This document shows, one piece after another, positions 16,911 to 25,304 of a DNA stretch of 53,103 nucleotides (positions are counted from its first letter, which is position 1; the number at the start of each line of letters is the position of its first letter). Location of the stretch: contig JBELML010000028.1 in the NCBI GenBank assembly GCA_042095835.1, positions 1 through 53,103 of the forward strand. Reading direction: 5' to 3'. Both the position numbers and the translations under genes were made by a program. The notes beneath the pieces were generated by a model. That model did not search any database. It saw only the letters and a list, made by a program, of their open reading frames with translations, and was not told the DNA's origin. The stretch is from DATFKA01 sp042095835. GTDB lineage: Bacteria; Bacteroidota; Bacteroidia; Chitinophagales; Saprospiraceae.

Positions 16911-17660
16911 ATGGGTAAATTATCAAACAAAGTAGCGATCGTCACAGGAGCTACCAGCGGAATGGGTTTAGACACTGCCAAATTATTTTTAGAGGAAGGG
17001 GCTAAGGTCGTACTCACAGGAAGGAGCCAAGCTAAACTAGATGCAGTGGCAGGAGAGTTGACTGGCGAATACTTACTAGTACCCGCTGAAGCATCAAGTG
17101 TAGCAGATTCTAAAACCCTAATTCAAAAAACAGTAGCTGCTTTTGGCAAAATTGATGTTTTGTTTCTCAATGCAGGCATCTTTAGGTTAGAACCTGTGGG
17201 CCATCTTACAGAAGAAATTTATGATGAGGTACATAATGTGAACGTACGTGGACCATTGTTTACAGTTCGGGAAGCTACCGAATATCTAAACGACGGCGCA
17301 AGTATTATTTTCAATACCTCAGTGGTTAATGGCAAAGGTTTTCCAGCTATGACGGCCTATGCTTCCAGCAAAGCAGCCTTGCGCTCTATCACTAGAGTAT
17401 TAGCTGCTGAATTCGGTCCACGTAATATAAGAGTGAATTCTCTGAGTCCTGGACCAATTGATACGCCTATTTATGGCAAACATAATATGCCACAAGAGCA
17501 GATCAATGAAATGGCTTCTGGCTTTCCATCAATGGTGCCACTCGGTCGATTCGGAAAAGCTACTGAAATTGCACCAGTTGCTTTGTTTCTAGCAAGCAGT
17601 GATAGTAGCTATATCACGGGTGCTGAAATTCCAGTAGACGGAGGTTTTGCACAGGTATAG
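16911..17660 (+). CDS. SDR family oxidoreductase
   Basis: A 249-residue classical short-chain dehydrogenase/reductase. The Rossmann glycine motif TGATSGMG (about 12-19) and NAG near 88-90 are present. The catalytic set Ser137 (FNTSVV), Tyr150 and Lys154 (YASSK) is complete, and the C-terminus ITGAEIPVDGGFAQV is typical. An Arg at the end of beta2 (TGRSQAK) suggests NADP(H) preference. The substrate is unknown; SDRs next to a TetR gene are often detoxification or redox enzymes induced by small molecules. The gene ends in a strong hairpin at 17671-17717, and minisatellites lie on both sides. Confidence 0.93.
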   Translation: MGKLSNKVAIVTGATSGMGLDTAKLFLEEGAKVVLTGRSQAKLDAVAGELTGEYLLVPAEASSVADSKTLIQKTVAAFGKIDVLFLNAGIFRLEPVGHLTEEIYDEVHNVNVRGPLFTVREATEYLNDGASIIFNTSVVNGKGFPAMTAYASSKAALRSITRVLAAEFGPRNIRVNSLSPGPIDTPIYGKHNMPQEQINEMASGFPSMVPLGRFGKATEIAPVALFLASSDSSYITGAEIPVDGGFAQV

Positions 17661-17670
17661 TCTAGTTTTT

Positions 17671-17717
17671 ACAAAAAGGTGCGTTTTAAACATTGTATTT
17701 ACAACGTACCTTTTTGT
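17671..17717 (+). terminator. Hairpin terminator after SDR gene
   Basis: ACAAAAAGGTGCGTT (17671-17685) pairs with AACGTACCTTTTTGT (17703-17717), 14 of 15 positions plus one G-T pair. It lies 10 bp beyond the SDR stop and makes the SDR a largely separate transcript from the TetR gene. Confidence 0.65.
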
Positions 17718-17745
17718 ACTTTTGGAATCTGCGTAGTTTTACAGG

Positions 17746-17868
17746 ACATGTGGTGATGTGAAGACATAGTGAGGTGGAGATGTGGTGATGTGGAGGTATG
17801 GTGATATAGTGAAGTGAAGATATAGTGATGTGGAGGTATGGTGATGTGGTGATATGGAGACATAGAGA
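17746..17868. repeat. GTGATGTG minisatellite, second array
   Basis: A 123-bp degenerate array of units such as GGTGATGTG, GTGGAGGTATG and GAAGACATAGTG. It has the same sequence type and orientation as the array at 16562-16680. It fills most of the gap between the SDR terminator and the TetR start. No coding sense is evident. Confidence 0.78.
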
Positions 17869-17904
17869 CTAAGGCATCGGGTCTTATTAAAATAACATAT
17901 TAAA

Positions 17905-18501
17905 ATGGCGAGATTAAAAGCATTTGATGAAACGGAGGTACTCAACAAAGCGGTTGAGCTTTTTTGGCATCGAGGGTATAATAATACGCCTTATAAAGAA
18001 ATCGTAAAGCATTTGGGGATTAATCGATCAAGCATTTATGATACCTATGGGAATAAGGAGGCCTTATTTATTGCTGCTCTAAGGCATTACCTAAAAGCTA
18101 GTCATGCAGGAGATTCACCGACTTTTGATGAGCCTAGAGCTATGGTAGAATTCTTTTTTCAGGAGAAAATAAAATCGATAATCGCAGATGACAATCGAAA
18201 GGGCTGTTTTGCGGTGAACTGTACCATTGAGCTAGCTGCTCAGGCAGAAGATAAGGGCTCTCAACTACATGAGGTTAAAGCTATCCTGCACGATAATTTC
18301 CAAAACTTTGTACAGAATTTTAGTAGACTATTCCAAGAGTATATTGATCAAGGTAAAATCGCTCAACAAAAAGATCCTAAGCAAATGGCAGAGTTCCTGT
18401 TTGCTACCATTAATAGTATTCAATTATTATCTCGGCAAGGTTGTGGAATCGATGTTTTAGAGGGAATTGCACAGACTGCTACGGAGGCTATCCTAAAATG
18501 A
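17905..18501 (+). CDS. TetR/AcrR family transcriptional regulator
   Basis: A 198-residue regulator. The N-terminal helix-turn-helix domain (about 6-55) has the signature AVELFWHRGYNNTPYKEIVKHLG then NRSSIYDTYGNKEALF. The ligand-binding C-terminal domain includes GCFAVNCTIELAAQAEDKG (about 98-116), a form common in regulators adjacent to oxidoreductases. It probably represses the SDR upstream through the palindromes at 16782-16828. Its stop is 8 bp from the convergent stop of the 18510-18956 gene. Confidence 0.92.
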   Translation: MARLKAFDETEVLNKAVELFWHRGYNNTPYKEIVKHLGINRSSIYDTYGNKEALFIAALRHYLKASHAGDSPTFDEPRAMVEFFFQEKIKSIIADDNRKGCFAVNCTIELAAQAEDKGSQLHEVKAILHDNFQNFVQNFSRLFQEYIDQGKIAQQKDPKQMAEFLFATINSIQLLSRQGCGIDVLEGIAQTATEAILK

Positions 18502-18509
18502 TCCTAGGG

Positions 18510-18956
18510 TCAAACTTCCTCATCAAATTCGGTGAGGAACTCGCCAACAATTTCATCTATAATGTCCTTGAGGTAAACCTTTCTTTCGCGAGCAATGGAT
18601 TTGAGTTGTTGCAGCTTTTTTTCATCAAAAGCAATCGTTAGTCTACGAGTAGGTTTATTTTGTAATTTGAGTTGAGTTGGCTCGATCGTAGACCTTAAGA
18701 GGGCATCAAGACCTCCCTTAGGTTTACCTGTTCTGGAGCTTTTAGGTTTCCCGGCTGCTTTTTGTTCGAGTTGTTCTTCAATAGACTCCTCGAATGCTTC
18801 TTTGAGAAAGGAGCTGAGATCGTCTCTAAATTTTCCTTTTTTATCCTTCTTTTCGGCTTTAGATTTTTTGCTAGACAATAAACGGCCTGCCTCAAGTGGT
18901 TCTTGAGTATCTCCGAAGAGACTTTCCATACCAGCTGTAAATCTTTTTTTAGCCAT
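18510..18956 (-). CDS. ParA-partner protein with ribbon-helix-helix domain
   Basis: A 148-residue, highly charged protein. The N-terminus MAKKRFTAGMESLFGD is followed by a Lys/Glu-rich, probably disordered or coiled section (about 25-75). The C-terminal segment RRLTIAFDEKKLQQLKSIARERKVYLKDIIDEIVGEFL has the strand-helix-helix pattern of an Arc/ParG-type ribbon-helix-helix DNA-binding domain. The gene starts 25 bp after the ParA stop and is surely cotranscribed. By analogy with ParA-ParG systems it should bind a centromere-like site and regulate the operon, or tether another cargo. It is not a ParB/Spo0J homologue. Confidence 0.82.
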   Translation of the reverse strand: MAKKRFTAGMESLFGDTQEPLEAGRLLSSKKSKAEKKDKKGKFRDDLSSFLKEAFEESIEEQLEQKAAGKPKSSRTGKPKGGLDALLRSTIEPTQLKLQNKPTRRLTIAFDEKKLQQLKSIARERKVYLKDIIDEIVGEFLTEFDEEV

Positions 18957-18981
18957 ATTTTTTAATAGGTGAATATATTTC

Positions 18982-19743
18982 CTATACGCCTACTCCTTCT
19001 GTTCGTTCAATAATTTCTCTTGCTAATGCTAGGTAATCCTTTGCACCAGGACTATTAGCATTGTAGGCAAAGATGTCTTTTCGTTGTGCGGGTGCTTCTG
19101 CCAATGCGACATTATCTCTAATTTTTGTCTCGAAGACCATATCTCCAAAATACTTGTGTATAGTCGCTACTACATCTCTATTGAGGACTTTTCTAGCATC
19201 GTACATGGTGGCAAGAACCCCTCCAATCTTCAAATTTTTGTTTAGTCGAAGCTTCACTTTCTGGATGACTTGCTTGATTTTAGCTAAACCTTGCATGGCC
19301 AAAAACTCGGTTTGCAAAGGGATGTAGACCAAGTCGCTACTAGTCAGCGCATTAAGCGTGAGTAGCCCTAAAGATGGAGGACAATCAATCAGTATATAAG
19401 CATACTTGTCTCTGATTGGAGCAATTAATTCCCTTAAAATAAACTCTCTACCTGCTTCATTGATTAGCTCCATTTCTGCCCCAGACAAATCTAGGGTAGA
19501 GCTGACTACATCAAGATTTTGCTTAGCAGTGTAAGGCATCAACTCCGATTCTCCCCTCAGGGCCTCGTATATCGAATTGGCCTGACGCGGTATACCCATA
19601 GCTAGTGTTAGATTTGCCTGTGGGTCCAGATCAATAAGGAGTACCCTTTTATTTAGTTGTGCGAGCCCCGCTCCTATATTAATTGCACTGGTTGTCTTTC
19701 CTACACCGCCTTTATGATTTAAAAGCGAAATCACCAATCCCAT
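18982..19743 (-). CDS. parA: ParA family ATPase
   Basis: A 253-residue Walker-type ATPase. The ATG at 19743 was chosen because the product then begins MGLVISLLNHKGGVGKTTSA, with the deviant Walker A motif KGGVGKTT at the usual position. The open frame continues 45 codons upstream without homology. Other motifs are LLIDLDPQANLTLAMG (Walker A') and ILIDCPPSLGLLTLNAL (Walker B). ParA proteins form ATP-dependent gradients on the nucleoid to move DNA or protein cargo. The partner here is the ribbon-helix-helix protein downstream rather than ParB, so the system could be chromosomal, a relic of a plasmid, or a cargo-positioning ParA. Confidence 0.9.
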   Translation of the reverse strand: MGLVISLLNHKGGVGKTTSAINIGAGLAQLNKRVLLIDLDPQANLTLAMGIPRQANSIYEALRGESELMPYTAKQNLDVVSSTLDLSGAEMELINEAGREFILRELIAPIRDKYAYILIDCPPSLGLLTLNALTSSDLVYIPLQTEFLAMQGLAKIKQVIQKVKLRLNKNLKIGGVLATMYDARKVLNRDVVATIHKYFGDMVFETKIRDNVALAEAPAQRKDIFAYNANSPGAKDYLALAREIIERTEGVGV

Positions 19744-19945
19744 ATTTGCTTTTCGTGTTGTTGAATATTGTAAATATAGGTGTTTAGAATGAATGATGTC
19801 ATTTTTTAATAGAGTAATTGGGGCAATGGAGATTGTTGCGATTAATTCGACCAAGGCTGCTGAAGCACCGAGTCTCATTCAAGGTTACACACCAAGATGG
19901 CTTTCATCTTTGTCTTAACTACAGAAATCTATTATATTTCATGTT

Positions 19946-20713
19946 ATGAATATTCAGGTATATGTACTGACTAAGGTGATTATGCTTTTCCTTGTATTTG
20001 GTTTACTGAGTACGATTTGGTTTGCGATCCGCAAGATCTATTATAATCGTGGTCTCGATCAGGATACTGCACAAAGGGTAGCTGGTACCGTTGTCATAGC
20101 CTTGCTAGGGTGGTTAGCAATATTAGCCTTGTTATCTTTAGATGGTCTTTTTCGGGATTTTAGTACCTCACCGATTTACCTATTTTATGCCTTGGTACCA
20201 CCTATGATTTTGGCTTGGCTATTGTTGTTTTGGCCACCTTATCAGCGCTTGCTCAAGCATATGCCTAAAGCTTGGCTTTTCTATGGACAGGCTTATCGGC
20301 TACTTACTGATCTATTTCTAGTCTTAGGTTTTTTTGGAGGTTTTGTGCCGCAGCAACTGACTTTGTTTTGGCTTAACCAAGATTATACTATTGGCGCTAC
20401 AGCGATTATAGCGGGTTGGGTTTTTTTTGGAAAAGGGAGGAACCGAAGAATAGAAGCCATTATCTGGAACGTATTCGGCCTTCTCTTACTTTTTAATCAG
20501 GTGATATTGGGTTATTTGTCTTTGCCATTTGCTTTTCCAGTCACAGAAAATGAGGTGACGAGTATCTTTTTGACCGATTTCCCTTTTGTTTGGATGTGGG
20601 GTTTTACGATTCCATTTGGATTTGCTCTACATACTTCATCGCTCTATCAGATTCTTTTTGCCGAAAGGCAGGCTGCAAGGCGAATTTTCTCTTTAGGTAA
20701 AAAAGAGGGATAG
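19946..20713 (+). CDS. Multi-pass membrane protein, unknown
   Basis: A 255-residue protein with about seven hydrophobic segments (about 8-30, 48-66, 75-95, 112-132, 142-157, 170-195, 212-235) separated by short loops. It has a basic C-terminus (RQAARRIFSLGKKEG). I do not recognise a family; the sequence shows no transporter or enzyme motif. It is transcribed divergently from parA and lies 181 bp before the flavin monooxygenase gene. An ATG start and typical base composition support it as a real gene. Confidence 0.75.
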   Translation: MNIQVYVLTKVIMLFLVFGLLSTIWFAIRKIYYNRGLDQDTAQRVAGTVVIALLGWLAILALLSLDGLFRDFSTSPIYLFYALVPPMILAWLLLFWPPYQRLLKHMPKAWLFYGQAYRLLTDLFLVLGFFGGFVPQQLTLFWLNQDYTIGATAIIAGWVFFGKGRNRRIEAIIWNVFGLLLLFNQVILGYLSLPFAFPVTENEVTSIFLTDFPFVWMWGFTIPFGFALHTSSLYQILFAERQAARRIFSLGKKEG

Positions 20714-20796
20714 ATTTATGTGTAGCCATTGTTAGAAATTTAGAAAAGTTCATTACTTTCAATTTTGTATAAATTGATTTCTTGTCAGCAAGATCA

Positions 20797-20890
20797 GCTG
20801 CTATGGCTAAAGCTATAGTAGGAAGGCAATATTAGACTATTACATCATGACCTGCCACGGCTAAAGCTATGGTAGGGAGGCAACATTAGA
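20797..20890. repeat. Two copies of a ~39-bp palindromic direct repeat
   Basis: The unit (c)tGCyAyGGCTAAAGCTATrGTAGGrAGGCAAyATTAGA occurs at 20797-20835 and 20852-20890, 55 bp apart, with about six differences. Each copy contains an imperfect GGCTAAAGCTA dyad. The second copy ends 3 bp before the TTG start of the monooxygenase, so it forms the 5' leader of that gene. Confidence 0.65.
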
Positions 20891-20893
20891 ACA

Positions 20894-22042
20894 TTGAATA
20901 TAGAGACACCAATTTTAATAGTAGGCGCTGGACCCGCAGGATTAGCCACTGCAGGGAGACTTAGAAAAGCAGGATTAGATTTTGAAATCATTGAACAAAG
21001 TAGCCATGTGGGCAACGCTTGGCGAGAGCACTATGATCGACTCTGCTTGCATACCGTCAAAGAATTGTCCAGTCTTCCTTTGTTAGATTTTCCAGAAGAT
21101 TATCCTCAATATGTACATAAGGATCAATTGGTGAACTATTTTGATCAGTACCAACAGCATTTTGATATACAACCTCATTTTAATGAGGCAGCTACTGCTA
21201 TTCGGAAAGATAGTGAGCAGTGGCAGGTGCAAACTAGCAAGGGGAATACCTTTACAACGGATCATTTGGTCATTGCTACTGGTGTAAATCACTCGCCTAA
21301 TCGTCCTACATTCACAGGAGAAGAGCAGTTTAAAGGTGCTATCACTCATAGCAAAACCTATAAAAATCCAGCACCCTTTGTTGGCAAACACGTATTAGTG
21401 ATTGGTATGGGGAATACCGGAGCAGAGGTGGCGCTTGATCTGGCGGAAGGCGGTGCAGCTTCTACTACCATCGCAGTCAGAGGTGCGGTCAATATTGTGC
21501 CTAGAGATTTACGGGGTCGGTCTACACAGGTCACCGCATTACAATTGTCGAAGCTGCCCAACTGGCTGGGAGATTGGATTGGTGTACAAGTGCGACGCAT
21601 AACGATGGGCGATTTGCCTAAATATGGTTTGCCCTATCCTAAAATGCCGCCAGCTCGTCAACTCAGAACTACCGGAAAGACGCCCGTGGTCGATCTTGGA
21701 ACGGCCAACCTTATTCGTTCAGGCCAGATAAAAATCATCAACGAAGGGGTCAAACAATTTCACGAATCAGAGGTGGAGTTTGAGAGTGGTCAGCGCCACG
21801 CCTACGACAGTGTAATCCTATGTACAGGATATAAAGCTAGTCTAATGCAACTGATTGAAGGCAGCGAAGCCATGGTTGATCACCAGAATTGGCCAAAGTT
21901 TGTGGTAGGAGAGGACCAACACGAGGGTATCTATTTTATTGGGTATGACAATTACACCCCAGGAGGTATTCTAGGGGTTATCAATCGCGACTCAGCAATT
22001 ATTGCCGATTATATAGCCACGAAACTTCCAGTAGAAGCCTAA
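20894..22042 (+). CDS. Flavin-containing monooxygenase (YUCCA/FMO-like)
   Basis: A 382-residue FAD/NAD(P)H oxidoreductase. The FAD dinucleotide motif ILIVGAGPAGLATAG is near 7-21. The FMO fingerprint FKGAITHSKTY near 147-157 matches FxGxxxHxxxY, and the NADPH motif VIGMGNTGAEVALD is near 168-181. ATG-type residue YDSVILCTGYKAS is near 300. Such enzymes hydroxylate nucleophilic N, S or C centres; the substrate is unknown. No ATG precedes the FAD motif and a stop lies in frame at 20873, so the TTG at 20894 is the probable start; it lies directly against a repeat. Confidence 0.9.
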   Translation: MNIETPILIVGAGPAGLATAGRLRKAGLDFEIIEQSSHVGNAWREHYDRLCLHTVKELSSLPLLDFPEDYPQYVHKDQLVNYFDQYQQHFDIQPHFNEAATAIRKDSEQWQVQTSKGNTFTTDHLVIATGVNHSPNRPTFTGEEQFKGAITHSKTYKNPAPFVGKHVLVIGMGNTGAEVALDLAEGGAASTTIAVRGAVNIVPRDLRGRSTQVTALQLSKLPNWLGDWIGVQVRRITMGDLPKYGLPYPKMPPARQLRTTGKTPVVDLGTANLIRSGQIKIINEGVKQFHESEVEFESGQRHAYDSVILCTGYKASLMQLIEGSEAMVDHQNWPKFVVGEDQHEGIYFIGYDNYTPGGILGVINRDSAIIADYIATKLPVEA

Positions 22043-22272
22043 AAGCTCTAGAGATTAATGCTGCTTTTGATCAAGGATCGCTAAAAGGGGGAGATTTCTC
22101 TGTCGGAATAGCTAGAAGTTATTTGTTGAGCGACAAATTATATTTTGCTATAGTCAGCTTTGTGCAATAATTTTTATTTGTTCTGTGGGTTGTGCCATAG
22201 AAAAGTAAAATATATAGAAGAATTCCCTATTTATCCTACTCTACAAAATATCCTTTAAATTTCAAAATTTTT

Positions 22273-22414
22273 CTTTCCACAGCTTGTTTTCAGTGTGGAT
22301 AAATACTGTGACAACTTAGGTATGATTTCCTTTTCTTTACACATCCAAGAATTAATGTAGAATTTACATTAAATTCACGTATTTTACCTAAATTGTGGAA
22401 AACCTTGTGGAAAA
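22273..22414. other. DnaA-box cluster in AT-rich intergenic region
   Basis: The 484-bp gap before nrdJ contains TGTGGATAA at 22294-22302 (perfect reverse complement of TTATCCACA) and TGTGGAAAA at 22394-22402 and 22406-22414 (both fit TTWTNCACA). All three are in the same orientation; the last two start 12 bp apart. Weaker plus-strand matches are CTTTCCACA (22273-22281) and CTTTACACA (22335-22343). The gap is very AT-rich. It could be a replication origin or a DnaA-controlled nrdJ promoter. The rest of the gap (22043-22272, 22415-22526) holds nothing I can identify. Confidence 0.5.
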
Positions 22415-22526
22415 CATCTAAAAAATGTTGATAGTGTGTTAGTAACTAGTCCTACCCACTTTTTTCCTCCACTTTTTTTAAAGATATTTATCACTCTAAA
22501 AAAGATCATTTAAACCGAGTAGAATT

Positions 22527-25100
22527 ATGGATACACCATTAGCAGTTAAGAAGAATGCTAAGCAAAAAATGAAGTCGTACCAATACGACGATGTGATGAA
22601 AGCCGCTACGGAATACTTTAAAGGGGATGAACTAGCAGCCAATGTCTGGCTGAATAAATACGCCCTCAAAGATTCCTTTGGCAACCTTTATGAGCGTACC
22701 CCAGATGATATGCATAAGCGTATCGCAAAAGAAATTGCCAGGATTGAAAAGAAGTATCCTAATCCCTACAGTGAAAAAGAAATCTACGCAGTCCTGAAAG
22801 ACTTCAAATATATCGTACCGCAGGGTAGCCCCATGGCTGGTATTGGAAATCTATTTCAGGTGTCTTCTCTGTCCAACTGCTTTGTGATTGGTAATGGTGC
22901 CGATTCTTATGGCGGGATCATCCGTTCAGACGAGGAGCAAGTACAGTTGATGAAGCGTCGTGGTGGAGTAGGGCAAGACCTTTCCCACATACGTCCAAAA
23001 GGGAGTCCAGTAATGAACTCTGCCTTGTCTTCTACAGGTATTGTACCTTTTATGGAGCGCTATTCGAACTCTACGCGAGAAGTAGCGCAAGATGGAAGGA
23101 GAGGAGCACTGATGCTTTCAGTCTCTATCAAACACCCTGATGCCGAAGATTTTATCGATGCTAAATTGGAGCAGGGCAAGGTGACAGGTGCCAATGTATC
23201 TGTACGAATCGATGATGACTTTATGCAGGCCGTAATCGACGGTCAACCTTATCAGCAGCAATATCCAGTAGATAGTGATCAGCCTACCCATAGAAATGAA
23301 GTAGATGCGGGTAAGATTTGGGATAAAATCATCTACAATGCCTGGAAGTCTGCGGAGCCTGGTGTATTATTCTGGGACACCATCATTAAAGAGTCTGTAG
23401 CAGATTGCTATGCTGATCTCGGCTATCGCACGGTGTCTACCAATCCTTGTGGAGAGATCCCACTTTGTCCTTATGATTCTTGTCGTTTATTGGCGATCAA
23501 CTTGTACGCTTATGTAGAGGAGCCATTCACGAAAAAAGCTTACTTCAATTTTGATAAGTTTGCTCAACACGTGATGATGGCACAGCGGATCATGGACGAT
23601 ATCATTGATTTGGAAATTGAGAAAATCGATCGCATCCTGGAGAAAGTAGGTACTGACCCAGAAGAAGATTCGATTAAGGGCGTAGAACGCAACCTCTGGT
23701 TGAAGATCAAAAAGGCTTGTGTCAATGGCCGTCGTACTGGCGTCGGGATTACTGCAGAAGGAGATATGCTTGCTGCTTTAGGTTTGCGCTATGGAAGCGA
23801 TGAAGGTATTGCTCACTCTGTAGATGTACACCGCACCTTGGCTGCTAGTGCTTACCGTTCTTCAGCTATCATGGCAAAAGAGCGAGGGGCTTTCCCAATT
23901 TATGATGCTGAAAGAGAGAAAAATAATCCATTTATAGCTCGATTGAAGGAAGTGGATCCGGCCCTTTATGAGATGATGCTAGAGCATGGGCGTAGAAATA
24001 TTGCTTTATTGACGATAGCGCCTACTGGTACGACAAGTTTGATGACTCAAACGACCTCTGGAATTGAGCCTGCCTTTTTGATTAGTTATAAACGTCGTCG
24101 GAAAGTCAACCCTAATGACAAGGATGTCAAGGTCAGCTTCATAGATGAGGTAGGAGATCACTGGGAAGAGTACAATGTATTCCACCATAAATTTGTGGAT
24201 TGGATGAAGGCCAATGGCTACAATGTAGATGAAATGACTACAATGAGTAGCGAAGAGTTGGATCAAATTCTGGCCGAATCGCCCTACTATAAAGCAACCG
24301 CGAACGATGTGGATTGGGTACAGAAAGTAAAAATGCAGGGAGCCATCCAGAAATGGGTAGACCATTCTATTTCTGTAACCGTGAATGTGCCAGCTGAAAC
24401 TTCTGTTGAAATGGTAAAGGAAATTTACCAAACGGCCTGGGAGGAAGGCTGTAAAGGTTGTACGATCTATCGGGATGGATCTCGTTCTGGTGTATTAATT
24501 TCCTCAGACGATAAGAAAAAAGAAGAGGCTCCAAATGCCTTCCTGGAAACGGCACCGCCTAAACGCCCTACGAAGTTGGATGCCGATGTAATACGCTTCC
24601 GAAATGAAGACGAAGACTGGATTGCGGTGATTGGGCAACTGGATGGTAGACCTTATGAAATTTTCACGGGGCGTGCTATTGATACCTTCCGTCTACCTAG
24701 CTATGTAGAAAGTGGATGGGTCATCAAGGCCTTTGATGAGGAGCGAGATGAAAACCGCTACGATTTTCAGTATAAGGATAAAGCTGGGTATAAAATCACT
24801 ATTGAGGGATTGAGCCGTTCCTTCAGTAAGGAGTATTGGAACTATGCCAAATTGATTTCGGGTATTCTAAGACACGGCATGCCGCTTAATCACATCGTGA
24901 ATCTAGTGAGTGGTCTGAATACCGATAGCGATTATATCAATACCTGGAAAAATGGTGTAGTGCGTGCTTTGAAGAAATTTATTCCAGATGGTACCAAAGT
25001 GGTCAAGGAGTCTTGCCCATCTTGTGATGATCCAGATGGACTAATCTACAAAGAAGGCTGCCTCATGTGTAAAAGCTGTGGCCATTCTGAGTGTGGATAA
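22527..25100 (+). CDS. nrdJ: B12-dependent ribonucleotide reductase (class II)
   Basis: An 857-residue adenosylcobalamin-dependent reductase that converts ribonucleotides to deoxyribonucleotides for DNA synthesis. N-terminal SNCFVIGN (Cys118) supplies one active-site thiol; NPCGEIPL (Cys308) carries the thiyl-radical cysteine. RRGGVGQDLSHIRPKGSPV and TGTTSLMTQTTSGIEP blocks are typical. The C-terminus CPSCDDPDGLIYKEGCLMCKSCGHSECG-type Cys-rich tail (about 831-857) reduces the active site. The enzyme works without oxygen or a NrdB subunit. No cobalamin riboswitch or NrdR box was evident upstream; instead there is a cluster of DnaA boxes. Length and motifs are complete. Confidence 0.95.
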   Translation: MDTPLAVKKNAKQKMKSYQYDDVMKAATEYFKGDELAANVWLNKYALKDSFGNLYERTPDDMHKRIAKEIARIEKKYPNPYSEKEIYAVLKDFKYIVPQGSPMAGIGNLFQVSSLSNCFVIGNGADSYGGIIRSDEEQVQLMKRRGGVGQDLSHIRPKGSPVMNSALSSTGIVPFMERYSNSTREVAQDGRRGALMLSVSIKHPDAEDFIDAKLEQGKVTGANVSVRIDDDFMQAVIDGQPYQQQYPVDSDQPTHRNEVDAGKIWDKIIYNAWKSAEPGVLFWDTIIKESVADCYADLGYRTVSTNPCGEIPLCPYDSCRLLAINLYAYVEEPFTKKAYFNFDKFAQHVMMAQRIMDDIIDLEIEKIDRILEKVGTDPEEDSIKGVERNLWLKIKKACVNGRRTGVGITAEGDMLAALGLRYGSDEGIAHSVDVHRTLAASAYRSSAIMAKERGAFPIYDAEREKNNPFIARLKEVDPALYEMMLEHGRRNIALLTIAPTGTTSLMTQTTSGIEPAFLISYKRRRKVNPNDKDVKVSFIDEVGDHWEEYNVFHHKFVDWMKANGYNVDEMTTMSSEELDQILAESPYYKATANDVDWVQKVKMQGAIQKWVDHSISVTVNVPAETSVEMVKEIYQTAWEEGCKGCTIYRDGSRSGVLISSDDKKKEEAPNAFLETAPPKRPTKLDADVIRFRNEDEDWIAVIGQLDGRPYEIFTGRAIDTFRLPSYVESGWVIKAFDEERDENRYDFQYKDKAGYKITIEGLSRSFSKEYWNYAKLISGILRHGMPLNHIVNLVSGLNTDSDYINTWKNGVVRALKKFIPDGTKVVKESCPSCDDPDGLIYKEGCLMCKSCGHSECG

Positions 25101-25104
25101 TACG

Positions 25105-25147
25105 GACGATCCCGAAAGGAAATCTTTGATTTTCTTTCGGGATCGTC
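25105..25147 (+). terminator. Very long hairpin after nrdJ
   Basis: The arms GACGATCCCGAAAG (25105-25118) and CTTTCGGGATCGTC (25134-25147) pair perfectly. The stem extends inward by six more positions with one mismatch, leaving a 3-nt loop. A second perfect palindrome, TCAAGATATCTTGA (25149-25162), follows. There is no proper T-run, so it may protect the 3' end of the mRNA as well as terminate it. Confidence 0.65.
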
Positions 25148-25268
25148 ATCAAGATATCTTGATATAAAATTGACTAGAAATCAGAGATTTCGAAGTCAGT
25201 AAAATGATACTGAGAATGCTGATGATTATATCAGTATTCGTCAGTTACTTACTGTTACAATGCTTACG

Positions 25269-25304
25269 GAGCGATTTTCTGAAAAGGAAGTCGCTCTTTT
25301 ATTT
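25269..25304 (+). terminator. Possible second rightward terminator
   Basis: GAGCGATT (25269-25276) pairs with AGTCGCTC (25289-25296) through seven pairs plus one G-T pair, followed by CTTTTATTT. The 120 bases before it hold no gene that I can see. It is weaker than the other terminators here. Confidence 0.4.

Noticed and set aside
16562..17868. CRISPR-like alternation of repeats
   Set aside because: Units are short, degenerate and not separated by unique spacers of constant length. There are no cas genes.
22043..22526. Cobalamin riboswitch or NrdR box before nrdJ
   Set aside because: I looked for the B12-box core and for paired ACA...TGT NrdR sites and saw neither; only DnaA-box-like sequences are present.
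25092..25100. Perfect TGTGGATAA DnaA box at the end of nrdJ
   Set aside because: It consists of the last two codons and the stop (TGT GGA TAA) of a conserved Cys-rich tail, so it is explained by coding.
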